From VXMF01 sp965206775 (GTDB lineage: Bacteria > Acidobacteriota > Terriglobia > Bryobacterales > UBA6623): a stretch of DNA of 64,000 nt. The notes beneath the pieces were generated by a model. That model was given only the letters and a program-made list of their open reading frames with translations. It ran no database searches and had not been told where the DNA came from. The position numbers and the translations under genes were made by a program. Every line of letters begins with the position of its first letter. Position 1 is the first letter of the stretch. The stretch spans positions 62,001 through 126,000 of the forward strand of contig CBDBKU010000002.1 of NCBI GenBank assembly GCA_965206775.1, read 5' to 3'. This document shows positions 17,655 to 26,551 of the stretch, one piece after another.

Positions 17655-18214
17655 CGAAGACCGGTCGGGACGCCATCTTCATCAGTCATGCCAATCCGGA
17701 GGACAACGCCTTTACGGTGCGGCTTGGGGCGCGACTGACCGCGGCTGGCCAACAGGTGTGGGCCGACGTGCTCAGATTTTGCGGCGGGAAGGATTGGCAA
17801 CGTCGGCTGGAAGGTTGCTTGCGCAACAAGGCATTCAGAGTCTTGCTCGTTGGCACTGAGGAAGGAGTAAATATGCAAGGCGTGCGAAATGAGATTCAGA
17901 TAGCCCACAGCGTCGGACGGAGGATCGGCGATCCGGACTTCGTCATACCGCTGCGGCTGACGGCCAGAGTCCGGGCGGCGCTGCGACGCCGGGCGGAGCC
18001 GGAGTCATTCGTGTCAGGCGAGCTCTCCATCCGCTACGACCGGTGCCAAATGATTCTTGCCGGTCAGGCGGTCGAGCTCACCGCCACCGAGTACGAACTC
18101 CTGCGAGTGCTCTCGCTCAACGCGGGACGGGTGGTGACCCGCGACACGCTGCTGCGACAGGTCTGGAGCGTGCGCGACCGGGGCGGTTCAGAGCCGGTGC
18201 GCACTTTCGTGTAG
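17651..18214 (+). CDS. TIR-domain protein fused to an OmpR-type winged helix
   Basis: The ATG overlaps the AbiEii stop. Residues 1 to about 105 form a TIR-like domain (DAIFISHANPEDNAFTVRLG, VWADVL, WQRRLEGCLRN with a candidate catalytic Glu, FRVLLVGTEEGV). Bacterial TIR domains hydrolyse NAD or signal in phage defence. Without any linker the frame then enters an OmpR/PhoB effector domain (LTATEYELLRVLSLNAGRVV, LLRQVW). A TAG at 18212-18214 cuts this domain before its recognition end, but the same frame continues through KLRQKLGDDP and FNERGVGYRM to a stop at 18311-18313. It is probably a deletion fusion of two genes, with the second part then damaged. Confidence 0.72.
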   Translation: MTKTGRDAIFISHANPEDNAFTVRLGARLTAAGQQVWADVLRFCGGKDWQRRLEGCLRNKAFRVLLVGTEEGVNMQGVRNEIQIAHSVGRRIGDPDFVIPLRLTARVRAALRRRAEPESFVSGELSIRYDRCQMILAGQAVELTATEYELLRVLSLNAGRVVTRDTLLRQVWSVRDRGGSEPVRTFV

Positions 18215-18313
18215 AAGCTCCGCCAGAAGCTCGGCGACGACCCGGCTAGGCCAGCCTACATCTTCAACGAACGCGGCGTCGGCTACCGCATGGCCAAGCC
18301 GGGCGACCCGTGA
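18215..18313 (+). pseudogene. Remainder of the OmpR-type winged helix after an amber codon
   Basis: In frame with the preceding gene after TAG 18212-18214, this stretch encodes KLRQKLGDDP then YIFNERGVGYRMAKPGDP. That is the recognition helix end and the wing of a PhoB/OmpR-type DNA-binding domain, and a natural stop follows. Confidence 0.7.
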
Positions 18314-18638
18314 GAGCCCTTCATGCCCCCCTGAACTCGGCATCGCGCAAGCCGATGAGGACACCGGCACTCGCAGGTGCCGACCGCCGACCCGCGGGAA
18401 CTCTTCCGTGTCCCCGGCCACTCCAAGGAACAATTGGATTCATGCGCCCGGAATTTCTAGTCGCGAGACAGCATCCGCCGCGCGAAGCTCGCAGGATAGT
18501 CCTTTCCGTGTGCGACCCTCCGTCGGAGATAGGAGCTTCACAGCCCTATTATTCTTGGGGTCCTATCCCGGCTTCCGGCAATAGCCTTCCCATCGATTCC
18601 GCGGGGTGATTTCGTGCGGATTCGCAGGTATCCAGATG

Positions 18639-19295
18639 TCAAGGAGGTCGCTGACCTAAGCAGGGATCTTCTGCCGCCGAGAGGTCGAGGGGCTCACCCG
18701 ATTGAGCAGGGCGAGCATCTATCGCAGGATGCGGACCGGGACGAGCCAGAGAGTTATGCGCAACACTCTCATCCAGAACGATCAACAATGCTCCGCGATC
18801 AGCCCGCGCTGCGAACCTGTACAGCAAGACCGGAACAGCCACTAGAACTGCATAGAAGCCTGCGGAGCCGACAGGGTGGGGCGGCTTCCCGCAACCACCC
18901 GCAACGTTGCAACCGATGTACCAAGATCCTAAGGCAGCGCCGAGCCCGGCCGGAATGCCTCCCGCTAGGGCAAGCACTCGATTCCGGTGGCCGCGTGCCT
19001 TGCGAGGTACGAGGCGGATCGAATGAATCGCGGTTCGCTCAATGAGAATTGATGTTCCATTCCGTTCAAGCGTAAGTCCGGCGGCAGTCGTTCCGGACAC
19101 ATGTCCCTTCATCTTCTTGTTCGATTTCAACCGGATCTGGAGCTTGGGGCGAAAATCAGGCCGAGCCAGCATCGTGCTGGTTTCTTTCCAGCCTGCTCGT
19201 ACGACGATCGTTCTTGCATCAAGCGGAATTGAACCGTACGAAGAAACGATCATCGCAACAGCCAAAGCTAGGGAGCACCGTTGCATGGACACCAC
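18639..19295 (-). CDS. Exported/membrane protein of unknown function
   Basis: A 218-residue protein with an N-terminal signal peptide (CSLALAVAMIVSSYGSIPLDA), a basic beta-rich region (GHVSGTTAAGLTLERNGTSILI), then two hydrophobic segments (about residues 112-130 and 146-162) separated by a Cys/Gly-rich loop. The layout, a short extracytoplasmic beta domain followed by two membrane passes, resembles small proteins often found in Acidobacteriota. No function is assigned. The last 45 residues are Pro/Ala-rich and may be non-native. Confidence 0.5.
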   Translation of the reverse strand: MVSMQRCSLALAVAMIVSSYGSIPLDARTIVVRAGWKETSTMLARPDFRPKLQIRLKSNKKMKGHVSGTTAAGLTLERNGTSILIERTAIHSIRLVPRKARGHRNRVLALAGGIPAGLGAALGSWYIGCNVAGGCGKPPHPVGSAGFYAVLVAVPVLLYRFAARADRGALLIVLDESVAHNSLARPGPHPAIDARPAQSGEPLDLSAAEDPCLGQRPP

Positions 19296-19319
19296 TGATT
19301 CTAAAAGGCTGGAACCCGC

Positions 19320-19563
19320 CTCCTATTTGCCGTGGCGTGTTCGGAACGCAACGTTGGTGCGGCAGGGCTGACCACCTACCCCAACGTAATGCGGCCGGAC
19401 TCGATGGGCATCGCCTTCCTGACACGGCACCGATGGACGGCGAAGATGATCGCCGAACTGCTGGCCGGCACTAATCCTGGCGCGGATCGTGCAGGACGCC
19501 CACAAGCGGGACCGCTGCTGGCGGAACTGTACGCGGACCCCGCCCAAGAACCGGGCTAGGGGT
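19320..19563. other. No gene recognised; probable mobile-element debris
   Basis: Open frames here are short and unlike known proteins. The right edge leads into tandem GATGGGTAAC motifs that resemble an insertion-sequence end. Confidence 0.35.
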
Positions 19564-19566
19564 TGT

Positions 19567-19616
19567 GCGACCGGGCCGATGGGTAACGGCTTAGACCGGG
19601 TGGATGGGTAACAGTA
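19567..19616. repeat. Two tandem 23-bp repeats, probable transposase-binding end
   Basis: Two adjacent imperfect repeats, each containing ACCGGG then GATGGGTAAC (19579-19588 and 19602-19611). Repeated subterminal motifs like this are common at insertion-sequence ends. No transposase frame attached to it was identified. Confidence 0.4.
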
Positions 19617-19859
19617 TAGCCGTGATCTCTGGCCCTTCTGCGAAGGCTGGGAAGCTTGAGACGGACAAAGGGATTGGGGGCGGCGAAGGGGGCCTGGGCT
19701 TCGCGGGTGTCATCGAACCTGACGGGATGGTCCTTTCCCACCGGGTCCGGTTTCTACTCATCGCAGCCATGACTGTTCCAAGAAACGGACACTTCGGACA
19801 AACTCGCTACGAATGGGCCGCTCGCCAGACGGCCCATGACAGGCGAGCGCCAGCGACGG

Positions 19860-22800
19860 TTACTTTTCCAACTGGGCTTCAAACTCTTCGTCATCGTCGC
19901 GAGCCCTATGGATTTCCTCGTTGAGCCAATAAAGTGTCCTCCGCGCCCAGTGGCGGACCTTGGCGAGCGGATGATCTAGTAGCTCTGTAAACGGTGCCTT
20001 GTAGCGTGCGAAATACGTTGTCAGAGACCCCGTCCATGAGAGGGTGATGATATTCTGGCTGATGCCCTGTAGTACATCGTCTCGGTCACCGAATTCTGTC
20101 AATAGGCGACTCATGACCGGATGTAGCTTCTGATTAGCGTTGGGACCATCACTTGCGAGGATTGGGGCAAAGACGGCTAGGTGAGCCGGCGCCGCTTCCG
20201 GATGGGCATGACACCAGGCGAATAGTGTCTCTACTGGGAGGTGCAAGATGACGGATTCCCTTTTGTCTCCTACGCGCGTGTCACCAAGGACATGTTCGAA
20301 GCGCCAAGCGATCTGAGGCTCGGCGTCAAGAATGGCCTGCCCGATCAGTGGCCAGGCGATCTCGGGAAACTTGGCAAGCAACGCGGGCACGAGGGGCTGT
20401 ATGAACTCTTCGTTCCGGCGCTGAACCATCGATGTCAGCTTCTGCGCCAGGATTAGGGCAGTCGCGCGGGCATCGGCATCCCCGCGACCCTTGTTGAGCA
20501 TCCATTCCATGATGCGTTCGAAGCAAGAACTCGAGCGATGCGTCAGTGATTGCGGCCAATGGTCCACATTTTCTGCAACTTTCAGCAGGTGTCGACGAAG
20601 GCCATTCAGTCGATCAATATCTGGGTAACCGTACATGCTGAGTAGCTCCACAGCGATCGTGTACGTCTCAGCATTCCTGTCGAGCAATAGATCGAAGAGT
20701 GAAGTCAAGGATCGCGCGGGAACCTCTTCAAGCTTGCCGCCTATCGTCCATTGAAAAAGGTACCGAGGCGGAAGAATCTCAGCGTTCAACGCGGAAACGA
20801 CGAGTTGGACATCCGAGGGCTTAATACCAAGATGCCAACAGATCATCGGCAGCACAGGTGCGTATGGTCGCGAGACGGCCGCTTCTCGCTTGAAGGTTTC
20901 AACTACGTCCGGTACCGTCTCCGAGAGACCGACGAGGTATCCAGCAAGCAGGTCGTAGCTACGCTCTTCTTCAGGCACCTCGATAATGGCGGTCCTTATT
21001 GGGTTGAGCCAGTCGCAAGCGCTGGCCTCGGACTCCGCTATTGATTTCCCGAAGGACCATGCCTGCCGATGATCCCCTTTGCTTAGCTGTGGCAGGAGTT
21101 CATCAAGCACTTGGGGTTGCACAACTATTTCAGCCGCCAGATTGCTTATGGCCTCCAATTGACGCTTGTCACGCTCGTCGAATTCCAGATCCTCACCGCT
21201 GGGGTAACCCCAGGGCATCTCAGTCACGAGGAACCGCACACGCGACGCAAGGCTCTCAGGCTCCAACTCCTCAATGAGTCGTTTCACCCGGTTCGCGACA
21301 TCGTCGCTCTGATCTCCCGAGTCAAAGCGGAGAAAATGACCAAGACTCTCCTGTGCCTCCGTCCAATGGCCATCTACGGACTCGCAGACTCGCTTAACGA
21401 CCTTCTCAACCGTATCGATCAAGCCGAAGCCCACAAGAGATCTGAATTCTTGGCCGAGACCAGCATGTGCCTTTGCGCCGGCTTCGTCCCCCTGTAGGGC
21501 TAGGTTAGCTAGCTTCTCAACGCAGTGATCAACGTAGGCGCGCGCTTCGCCCCATGTCTTTGGCCGCCAAGGAAGAAGCGCTGGGCGTGCGCCGTGCGTC
21601 TCGGGGCCGACAAACCGAGAGAAGTGGAAGGACCCCGCCCCCTTAGTCAAGGCTTCGACAGCAATGAGTCGCTGCGCTGGATCGTCTGAGTCGGCCGCCT
21701 CGTCCAGCATGGCCAACCGCGGTTGCGCACTCGCGGCGGTGTTGCCCAGAAACACGGGAAAGAGCCCTGTGAATTGGCCCAGAGCATTGTCGTCCCAGGA
21801 TTCGTTCTCTTTAACGGCCAAGCGCAGGAGAAGCCTCGCGCCATCTTCGAAGGTAGTACTGTTGAACGCGATCTTTTCTAGCGCTCCGACGAGGTTCCGA
21901 CGGACATCGCCATCCACTGCAGCCAGTTCGACTCCATAAAGGGAATTCTCAATTAAACGAACTACGACTTCAGGGCTGATTTCGGCTAGGGAAGACAGCA
22001 CCTCCGAGTGTCCCCGTTGCGAGATGCCTTTCCATCCATCGAGCGGCCCGCCCAGACGGCAAACGTGGTTTGTCACCTTGACCGCAGTATTGGTGGTGTT
22101 TAGGAGCGTCAGGCGCCTCGCAGCATTGATCTTCAACTTCGAACTCGTCGCGCCGGCCAACACACGATCCCAACAAGCGGGTTGCCATGCTTGCCATTGA
22201 CGCTCCGCTAGCTTCAAAGCGATCGTCGTCGGCTGGAGTACAGCGTCTCGACCGTACAGTTTGGCGATGCCCCGGTGGACGAGATCTTCCACCGAGGCGT
22301 AGAACTCGTTTTCCGATAGGTCTTGTCCCACAGACGCAATTTCGGCCATCGACTGATCGTTTGAGTCTTCGGATCGAACGACCCCAAAAGCGGCAAGTAG
22401 CTTGGCGGTCTTGAGGGTAATGCCCCGCTCATGAAGTCCGCGGCCCAGCACGAACCTTTCAACCAGATCGTCTTCGGTAGCGTGGGCAAGCGGCCTGTTT
22501 GCGTTCCAAGACTCACAAACTCGAAACGCGATCTTGGGGAACCCTTTCGAGAAGTGAATGAGCCGTCGCCGGTCCTCGCTAGGGTGTCCCGGCGAGACTT
22601 GGTCAACAATGCCTTCGATGACCGACTTTGGGGCTTCGGCGACCTCGAGTATTCCCTTGCCAACGCCACCCTCGGCGAATTGATCTTCGATTGTGACGAG
22701 CGACAAATGGCTGCCAGAATGGCGAACTATGCCTGATAGCTCGCGTTGCACCTCCGCATCGCATCCGTCAATCACCACGATGGCTCTTCCGCCACTGTTC

Positions 22801-23873
22801 GACAGTTTCTGAACGTCCCTCTTGATAGCTCTCGATCCCGCTTCCGACTCCACTGCGTAGAGGACGATATCGCTGAGGCTCGTATCCTCTTCGATCGGAC
22901 CCAAAGCCTCAAGGATCAGCCGAGACTTCCCAACGCCGGCCAGCCCAACGACCCGAACCACACTGCGGGGTGTTGCAACGGTCTTTCGCAATTGAGCACG
23001 TAGTTCAGGCAGTCGCTGATCCTCCACCCAAGACGAGGAATCGTGCTCGTAGCGGCCAGACCAGTGTGCCCAGGACTGAAGGGAGCCCAACAGCCCGGGC
23101 TGTGTTTGTTCGAGAACCCAGCTAGCGACGGGCGGATGGCGGTTGACCCAGTCTGCGATCTGATCGGCGTCACGAAAGGCGACCTGTTCATCTCTGATCG
23201 ACAAGCCAGCCTTCCTGATGGCATCAAGAATGCCCTTCCGCCTCTTGGCGATCTGTTTTTGCGAGTAACTGTGGCCACAGAGCATGAGATAGCTACCGCC
23301 CTGCTCCAATGCAGCACGCACCATGTCCTTCACCGCACCGGACCGGGTCAGAACTTCGTTGGCGGCTGCGGATGGCCCGATCTGTCCGGCCTTCAATTGA
23401 AATTGGCAGAAGCGTCCTGGCAAGTGATCAGTACGCTTGGGGCCATCTGGCCAGCTGATTCGTCCGTCCTCACCCCCGTCTGCGGTGGTGACGTTACTTG
23501 CTACGTGCACTCCGTCGGCGGGGAGGCCGTTGGCCCGCGCTTCCGCACCGAGTAATCTTCGCAACAATACAGGCAATGCCCTCTCGGTCAAAGCTGAGAT
23601 GTTGCAGCCCGTCACCTCGTATGGTTGTGTCCCTTGGGTCAGAACCGGATTCGGCCTACCTCCGGTTAACTTGGACAAAGCACTGGGCTCTGAATCCAGG
23701 AGCCGTAGCAGATTGGCCACAGCCGCGGCGGGTTTGGTGGTCCCGGCCTCGTACTTGGTAAACGCCCGTGGCCCCCCGCCAAGAAATTCACCGGCCTCGA
23801 CCTGGGTTAGGCCCAGGCTCTTGCGAATCGCCCGTATCTGATCAGGAGAGAGTTCAGCGTCTGAGTTTTTCAT
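19860..23873 (-). CDS. HTH-nuclease-STAND NTPase fusion (Avs-like candidate defence protein)
   Basis: About 1337 residues from ATG 23873, chosen because AGAGGTG sits five bases upstream; ATG 23894 is the alternative. Residues 7-60 are an XRE/MqsA-type helix-turn-helix (ELSPDQIRAIRKSLGLTQVE...FTKYEAGTTKP). Residues 90-260 look like a PD-(D/E)xK nuclease of the Mrr/Cap4 kind: TTADGGEDGRISW supplies the Asp, FCQFQLKAG the Q-x-K. A STAND-type P-loop NTPase follows, with Walker A GLAGVGKS (310-317) and Walker B AIVVIDGCD (364-372). From about 590 to the end is a long helical-repeat region suited to ligand sensing. This order resembles Avs antiphage sensors, with an unusual fused DNA-binding domain. 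Frame intact; single-gene unit with its own promoter. Confidence 0.82.
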   Translation of the reverse strand: MKNSDAELSPDQIRAIRKSLGLTQVEAGEFLGGGPRAFTKYEAGTTKPAAAVANLLRLLDSEPSALSKLTGGRPNPVLTQGTQPYEVTGCNISALTERALPVLLRRLLGAEARANGLPADGVHVASNVTTADGGEDGRISWPDGPKRTDHLPGRFCQFQLKAGQIGPSAAANEVLTRSGAVKDMVRAALEQGGSYLMLCGHSYSQKQIAKRRKGILDAIRKAGLSIRDEQVAFRDADQIADWVNRHPPVASWVLEQTQPGLLGSLQSWAHWSGRYEHDSSSWVEDQRLPELRAQLRKTVATPRSVVRVVGLAGVGKSRLILEALGPIEEDTSLSDIVLYAVESEAGSRAIKRDVQKLSNSGGRAIVVIDGCDAEVQRELSGIVRHSGSHLSLVTIEDQFAEGGVGKGILEVAEAPKSVIEGIVDQVSPGHPSEDRRRLIHFSKGFPKIAFRVCESWNANRPLAHATEDDLVERFVLGRGLHERGITLKTAKLLAAFGVVRSEDSNDQSMAEIASVGQDLSENEFYASVEDLVHRGIAKLYGRDAVLQPTTIALKLAERQWQAWQPACWDRVLAGATSSKLKINAARRLTLLNTTNTAVKVTNHVCRLGGPLDGWKGISQRGHSEVLSSLAEISPEVVVRLIENSLYGVELAAVDGDVRRNLVGALEKIAFNSTTFEDGARLLLRLAVKENESWDDNALGQFTGLFPVFLGNTAASAQPRLAMLDEAADSDDPAQRLIAVEALTKGAGSFHFSRFVGPETHGARPALLPWRPKTWGEARAYVDHCVEKLANLALQGDEAGAKAHAGLGQEFRSLVGFGLIDTVEKVVKRVCESVDGHWTEAQESLGHFLRFDSGDQSDDVANRVKRLIEELEPESLASRVRFLVTEMPWGYPSGEDLEFDERDKRQLEAISNLAAEIVVQPQVLDELLPQLSKGDHRQAWSFGKSIAESEASACDWLNPIRTAIIEVPEEERSYDLLAGYLVGLSETVPDVVETFKREAAVSRPYAPVLPMICWHLGIKPSDVQLVVSALNAEILPPRYLFQWTIGGKLEEVPARSLTSLFDLLLDRNAETYTIAVELLSMYGYPDIDRLNGLRRHLLKVAENVDHWPQSLTHRSSSCFERIMEWMLNKGRGDADARATALILAQKLTSMVQRRNEEFIQPLVPALLAKFPEIAWPLIGQAILDAEPQIAWRFEHVLGDTRVGDKRESVILHLPVETLFAWCHAHPEAAPAHLAVFAPILASDGPNANQKLHPVMSRLLTEFGDRDDVLQGISQNIITLSWTGSLTTYFARYKAPFTELLDHPLAKVRHWARRTLYWLNEEIHRARDDDEEFEAQLEK

Positions 23874-23899
23874 CGATACACCTCTGCGGCTCATATATC

Positions 23900-23929
23900 A
23901 TATTAGTGACCTTATTGGTGTGTTGTCAA
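23900..23929 (-). promoter_or_regulatory. Sigma-70-type promoter of the STAND gene
   Basis: Reading the minus strand, TTGACA (23929-23924) and TAATAT (23905-23900) are separated by 18 bases, about 27 bases before the ATG at 23873. The surrounding sequence is AT-rich with several ATAT repeats, and the protein's own HTH could bind here. Confidence 0.7.
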
Positions 23930-24076
23930 ATTCATAACCAGAATGAGGTGTACGGCGTTCTTGGTGGTGCGTGGCCTCTAGCTCGTTGAACACGGGTGTT
24001 CTCCTCGCTGCCGCTGATCGAGCAGCAGCATTGACGAGGATGGTGTTCGCTAGCGGTCCTTTACTTGGTCTAGGCC

Positions 24077-24277
24077 TCAATCACGGCGGTGCGAGGGAAG
24101 CGATCGCCCCCCGTGCTTCATCGGCTTGACTAGCAGCGAAAGACCGTGGCCGCCGCGCCCGTCACCGTAACGTCCTCGGCGCGTCACCGTCTTGATGAAA
24201 GTTGCCGAAAGCCGTTTCTGGATTCGTGTTCCCTGCGAGGTTTCGCCTTCAGTCATTACTTTCATAGAGAGAATCAC
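24077..24277 (-). pseudogene. Tyrosine integrase (DUF4102 type), N-terminal fragment
   Basis: About 66 residues containing RLSATFIKTVTRRGRYGDGR then GHGLSLLVKP. This is the N-terminal arm-binding domain of island/phage integrases. It stops after about 60 residues and the catalytic part is absent. It could be the other end of the integrase family represented by the C-terminal remnant at 3112-3471, but they are on opposite strands and may come from different genes. Confidence 0.65.
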
Positions 24278-24330
24278 CGAAGCCGTACCTTACCGAAAGA
24301 TCCAGTAACTAGTGCCTGCCCGAAAATCTA

Positions 24331-24725
24331 CCGCGTCAGGATTCAGTTAGAGACCAGTAGTTCCGGGCGCGTTTGAGGGTGGCTTGCGGGGGGTAGAGGC
24401 AGGCCCAGCAGGGCGTCCTTGGCCCACGCCCGGTTCCGGCGGCACAGTTCCGCATCCCGGTTGGAGCGCTGCAAGGGCGACGGGCCGACCAGGACTTGAC
24501 GGTCCAGTTCGGCGAAGGCCGCGGGCAGTTGCTCGAGCGTGCCGCACAGGATCCGCACGTAGTCGGGATGCAGCAGGTTCGCGGCCAGGAACGCCTGGGC
24601 CGGCTGGTCCTCCAGGTCGCGCCCGAGGTGGGCGCGGCCCAGCCGGCGGCGCAGGCCCTGCTTGGCCACCGCGAAGGACTGCTCGATTACGTTATTGGTC
24701 CGATCGACCACGGCCACAAATGGCC
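24331..24725 (-). pseudogene. Unclassified-IS transposase, C-terminal fragment with IS end
   Basis: The fragment matches the last 130 residues of the transposase at 53097-54923: VDRTNNVIEQSFAVAKQGLR (with the catalytic Glu) followed by RRLGRAHLGRDLEDQPAQAF. The DNA at 24331-24360 is nearly identical to the terminal repeat at 53082-53111 (CTACCGCGTCAGGATTCAG). Everything upstream of about 24725 is lost. It is an old, truncated copy of the same element. Confidence 0.85.
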
Positions 24726-24957
24726 CCCTCCTGCCAGGACTCCAGCTGGCATGGCAAATCAATCCGAGTCCATCCTAGCGTTGGGAGGGGTCACTTGCGA
24801 GCGGGCGCTCCAACGCGAGTTCGGTTCAGGCCCGAGCTTAGTTCTCCGCTTTTCCGGCGCGAAACTTGCGGTGGCCCCAACAGCGACGCTCCCGGGTCCG
24901 CGCGGTCAAACGCAGATCGTCCTCCGGGATGACCTCCCGCACAACATCGGAGGCCCG
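24726..24957. other. No gene recognised
   Basis: Short stretch between the IS remnant and the serine hydrolase gene. The open frame on the plus strand has no known family and no gene start. Confidence 0.4.
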
Positions 24958-26235
24958 CTAGTCCACGATCGCTTGATACGCTAGCCGCTTAAACTCGCGC
25001 CCATACGACAACCCGCGATACGGAAGAATCTGCACCATGAAGATCGAGACCATCTCTTCCTTCGGGTCGATCCAGAAGCGCGTCCCTGCGGCACCTCCCC
25101 ACCGATACTCCCCTTTGGTCCCGATCATCCCCGACTTTCCGGGTCCTCGATTCACCGCAAACGTCAGGCCAAACCCCCAACCGGGCCACAAGGTTCGGCC
25201 CACGCGGGGCATGTCGAGGGGCATGTGGTCGGCACGCATGAGCTCGACCGACTTTCGGCTCAGGATCCGCACGCCGTCTAGTTCGCCGTCGTTCGCCAGC
25301 ATCTGGCAGAAGCGGGCGTAGTCCATCGTTGTCGAGACCAGGCCCGAGCCGCCGCCAAGCTTCGTCGTGGGTTGCTTGTAGCTGTCCTGGGCCGCAGCGG
25401 TCGACCGGTGCACCGTCTTTTTGCCCTCGTCAAGAGAGTAGAGGACGGTAAAGCGATCCCACTTTGCTTTGGGAGCGTAGTAGCCGGTGTCCGCCATCCC
25501 GAGCGGCCCAAAGATGTTCTTGCGGAAGAATTCGTCGATGGGTAGCCCGGAGACGGCCTCGACGTACCTTGCAAGAACATCGGTGGAGTAACCGTATTGC
25601 CAGGTTGTCCCCGGCTGCTGCACGAGGGGAGCCTTCGCGATGCGCTTGACCATCCCTTCGAGCGTCGTGGCCTTGTTCACGCCAGTCTTGGCAAAGTATG
25701 CCTCGCCGTCCGGTGCCTTGGCCCCCGGGTAGCTCAGCCCTGCTGTGTGCATGAACAGGTCTCGCACTGTGATCTGGCGGTCGGCCGGCACAGTGTAGGC
25801 GATGCGCCGGCCCGCCTCCGGGGCAGTCTCGTCGATCGCGACGTGCATCGTCTCAAACTCGGGCAGATAGTTCGAGATAGGATCGCTGAGTTCGAAGTGC
25901 CCGTGCTCGTACAGAATCATCGCTGCGACGCCCGTAATGGCCTTCGTCATCGAGTACATCCGGAAGATGGCATCCTCAGGCATTTTTGTGCCGGATTCTT
26001 TGTCCATGCCACCCCAGGTCTTGAAGTAGCCAATTTTGCCCCGGCGAGCGATCAAGCCGATAGCCCCGGAAAAATGGCCCTTCTCGACATGACTCTCCAT
26101 CGCGTGGTCGATGCGAGCCAGCCGCTCACTCGAAAGGCCGACTTGCTCGGGACCGACCCTCTGGAGGGCGTCGGAAGCCGCAAGGGATGGCGCAAGCACG
26201 AAGAGGGCGGCTACTGTGGTCATCAGGAATTGCAT
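24958..26235 (-). CDS. Serine hydrolase, class C beta-lactamase/EstB family
   Basis: A 425-residue exported protein with a signal peptide (FLMTTVAALFVLAPSLAAS). The beta-lactamase-fold motifs are visible: SMTK (Ser95-Lys98) as the nucleophile/base pair, the WQYGYSTDVLARY segment carrying the Tyr of the Y-x-N/S element, and IGTKGEYRWGGAAGT at the position of the KTG/HxG box. Family members are esterases, D-aminopeptidases or beta-lactamases, and the substrate cannot be told from sequence. Length and frame are normal. The neighbouring genes are unrelated, so it is probably transcribed alone. Confidence 0.88.
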   Translation of the reverse strand: MQFLMTTVAALFVLAPSLAASDALQRVGPEQVGLSSERLARIDHAMESHVEKGHFSGAIGLIARRGKIGYFKTWGGMDKESGTKMPEDAIFRMYSMTKAITGVAAMILYEHGHFELSDPISNYLPEFETMHVAIDETAPEAGRRIAYTVPADRQITVRDLFMHTAGLSYPGAKAPDGEAYFAKTGVNKATTLEGMVKRIAKAPLVQQPGTTWQYGYSTDVLARYVEAVSGLPIDEFFRKNIFGPLGMADTGYYAPKAKWDRFTVLYSLDEGKKTVHRSTAAAQDSYKQPTTKLGGGSGLVSTTMDYARFCQMLANDGELDGVRILSRKSVELMRADHMPLDMPRVGRTLWPGWGFGLTFAVNRGPGKSGMIGTKGEYRWGGAAGTRFWIDPKEEMVSIFMVQILPYRGLSYGREFKRLAYQAIVD

Positions 26236-26365
26236 GGGATTCTCCTACATCGGGCGACGGATTCTCGGACCTCGCAATGACGGACGGGCCGGCGCGCCCA
26301 CGAAACCACATGCCGCTATGGCTAGGCGCTCGTGTGAGTCCGCCGGCACTCGCCTCCGTAGGCCG

Positions 26366-26551
26366 CTAGAATACCAGCTTCAATTCCATCTGGGCCTGCC
26401 TCGGCGTTCTGTGGGTCCGCACGACGCTTCCGGAGGCGATTCTCGTCACTGTCACGGACCTTCCGCTAATTCGCACTCCAACCACCGCTGTGTCGCTCGG
26501 CAGGCGCAGATTCGCGCTCGCGCTCTCCACGGGCTGATCGGAATGCGTCAC
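26366..26551 (-). pseudogene. C-terminal end of a beta-barrel outer-membrane protein (remnant)
   Basis: The frame ends RTPRQAQMELKLVF, with the terminal aromatic residue and alternating pattern of an outer-membrane beta strand. It is similar to the Oar-like protein ends in this window (FQLSLRLAF, FLLQLSF). Only about 60 residues are present, with no barrel upstream. It may be a remnant of another Oar-like receptor gene. Confidence 0.4.
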
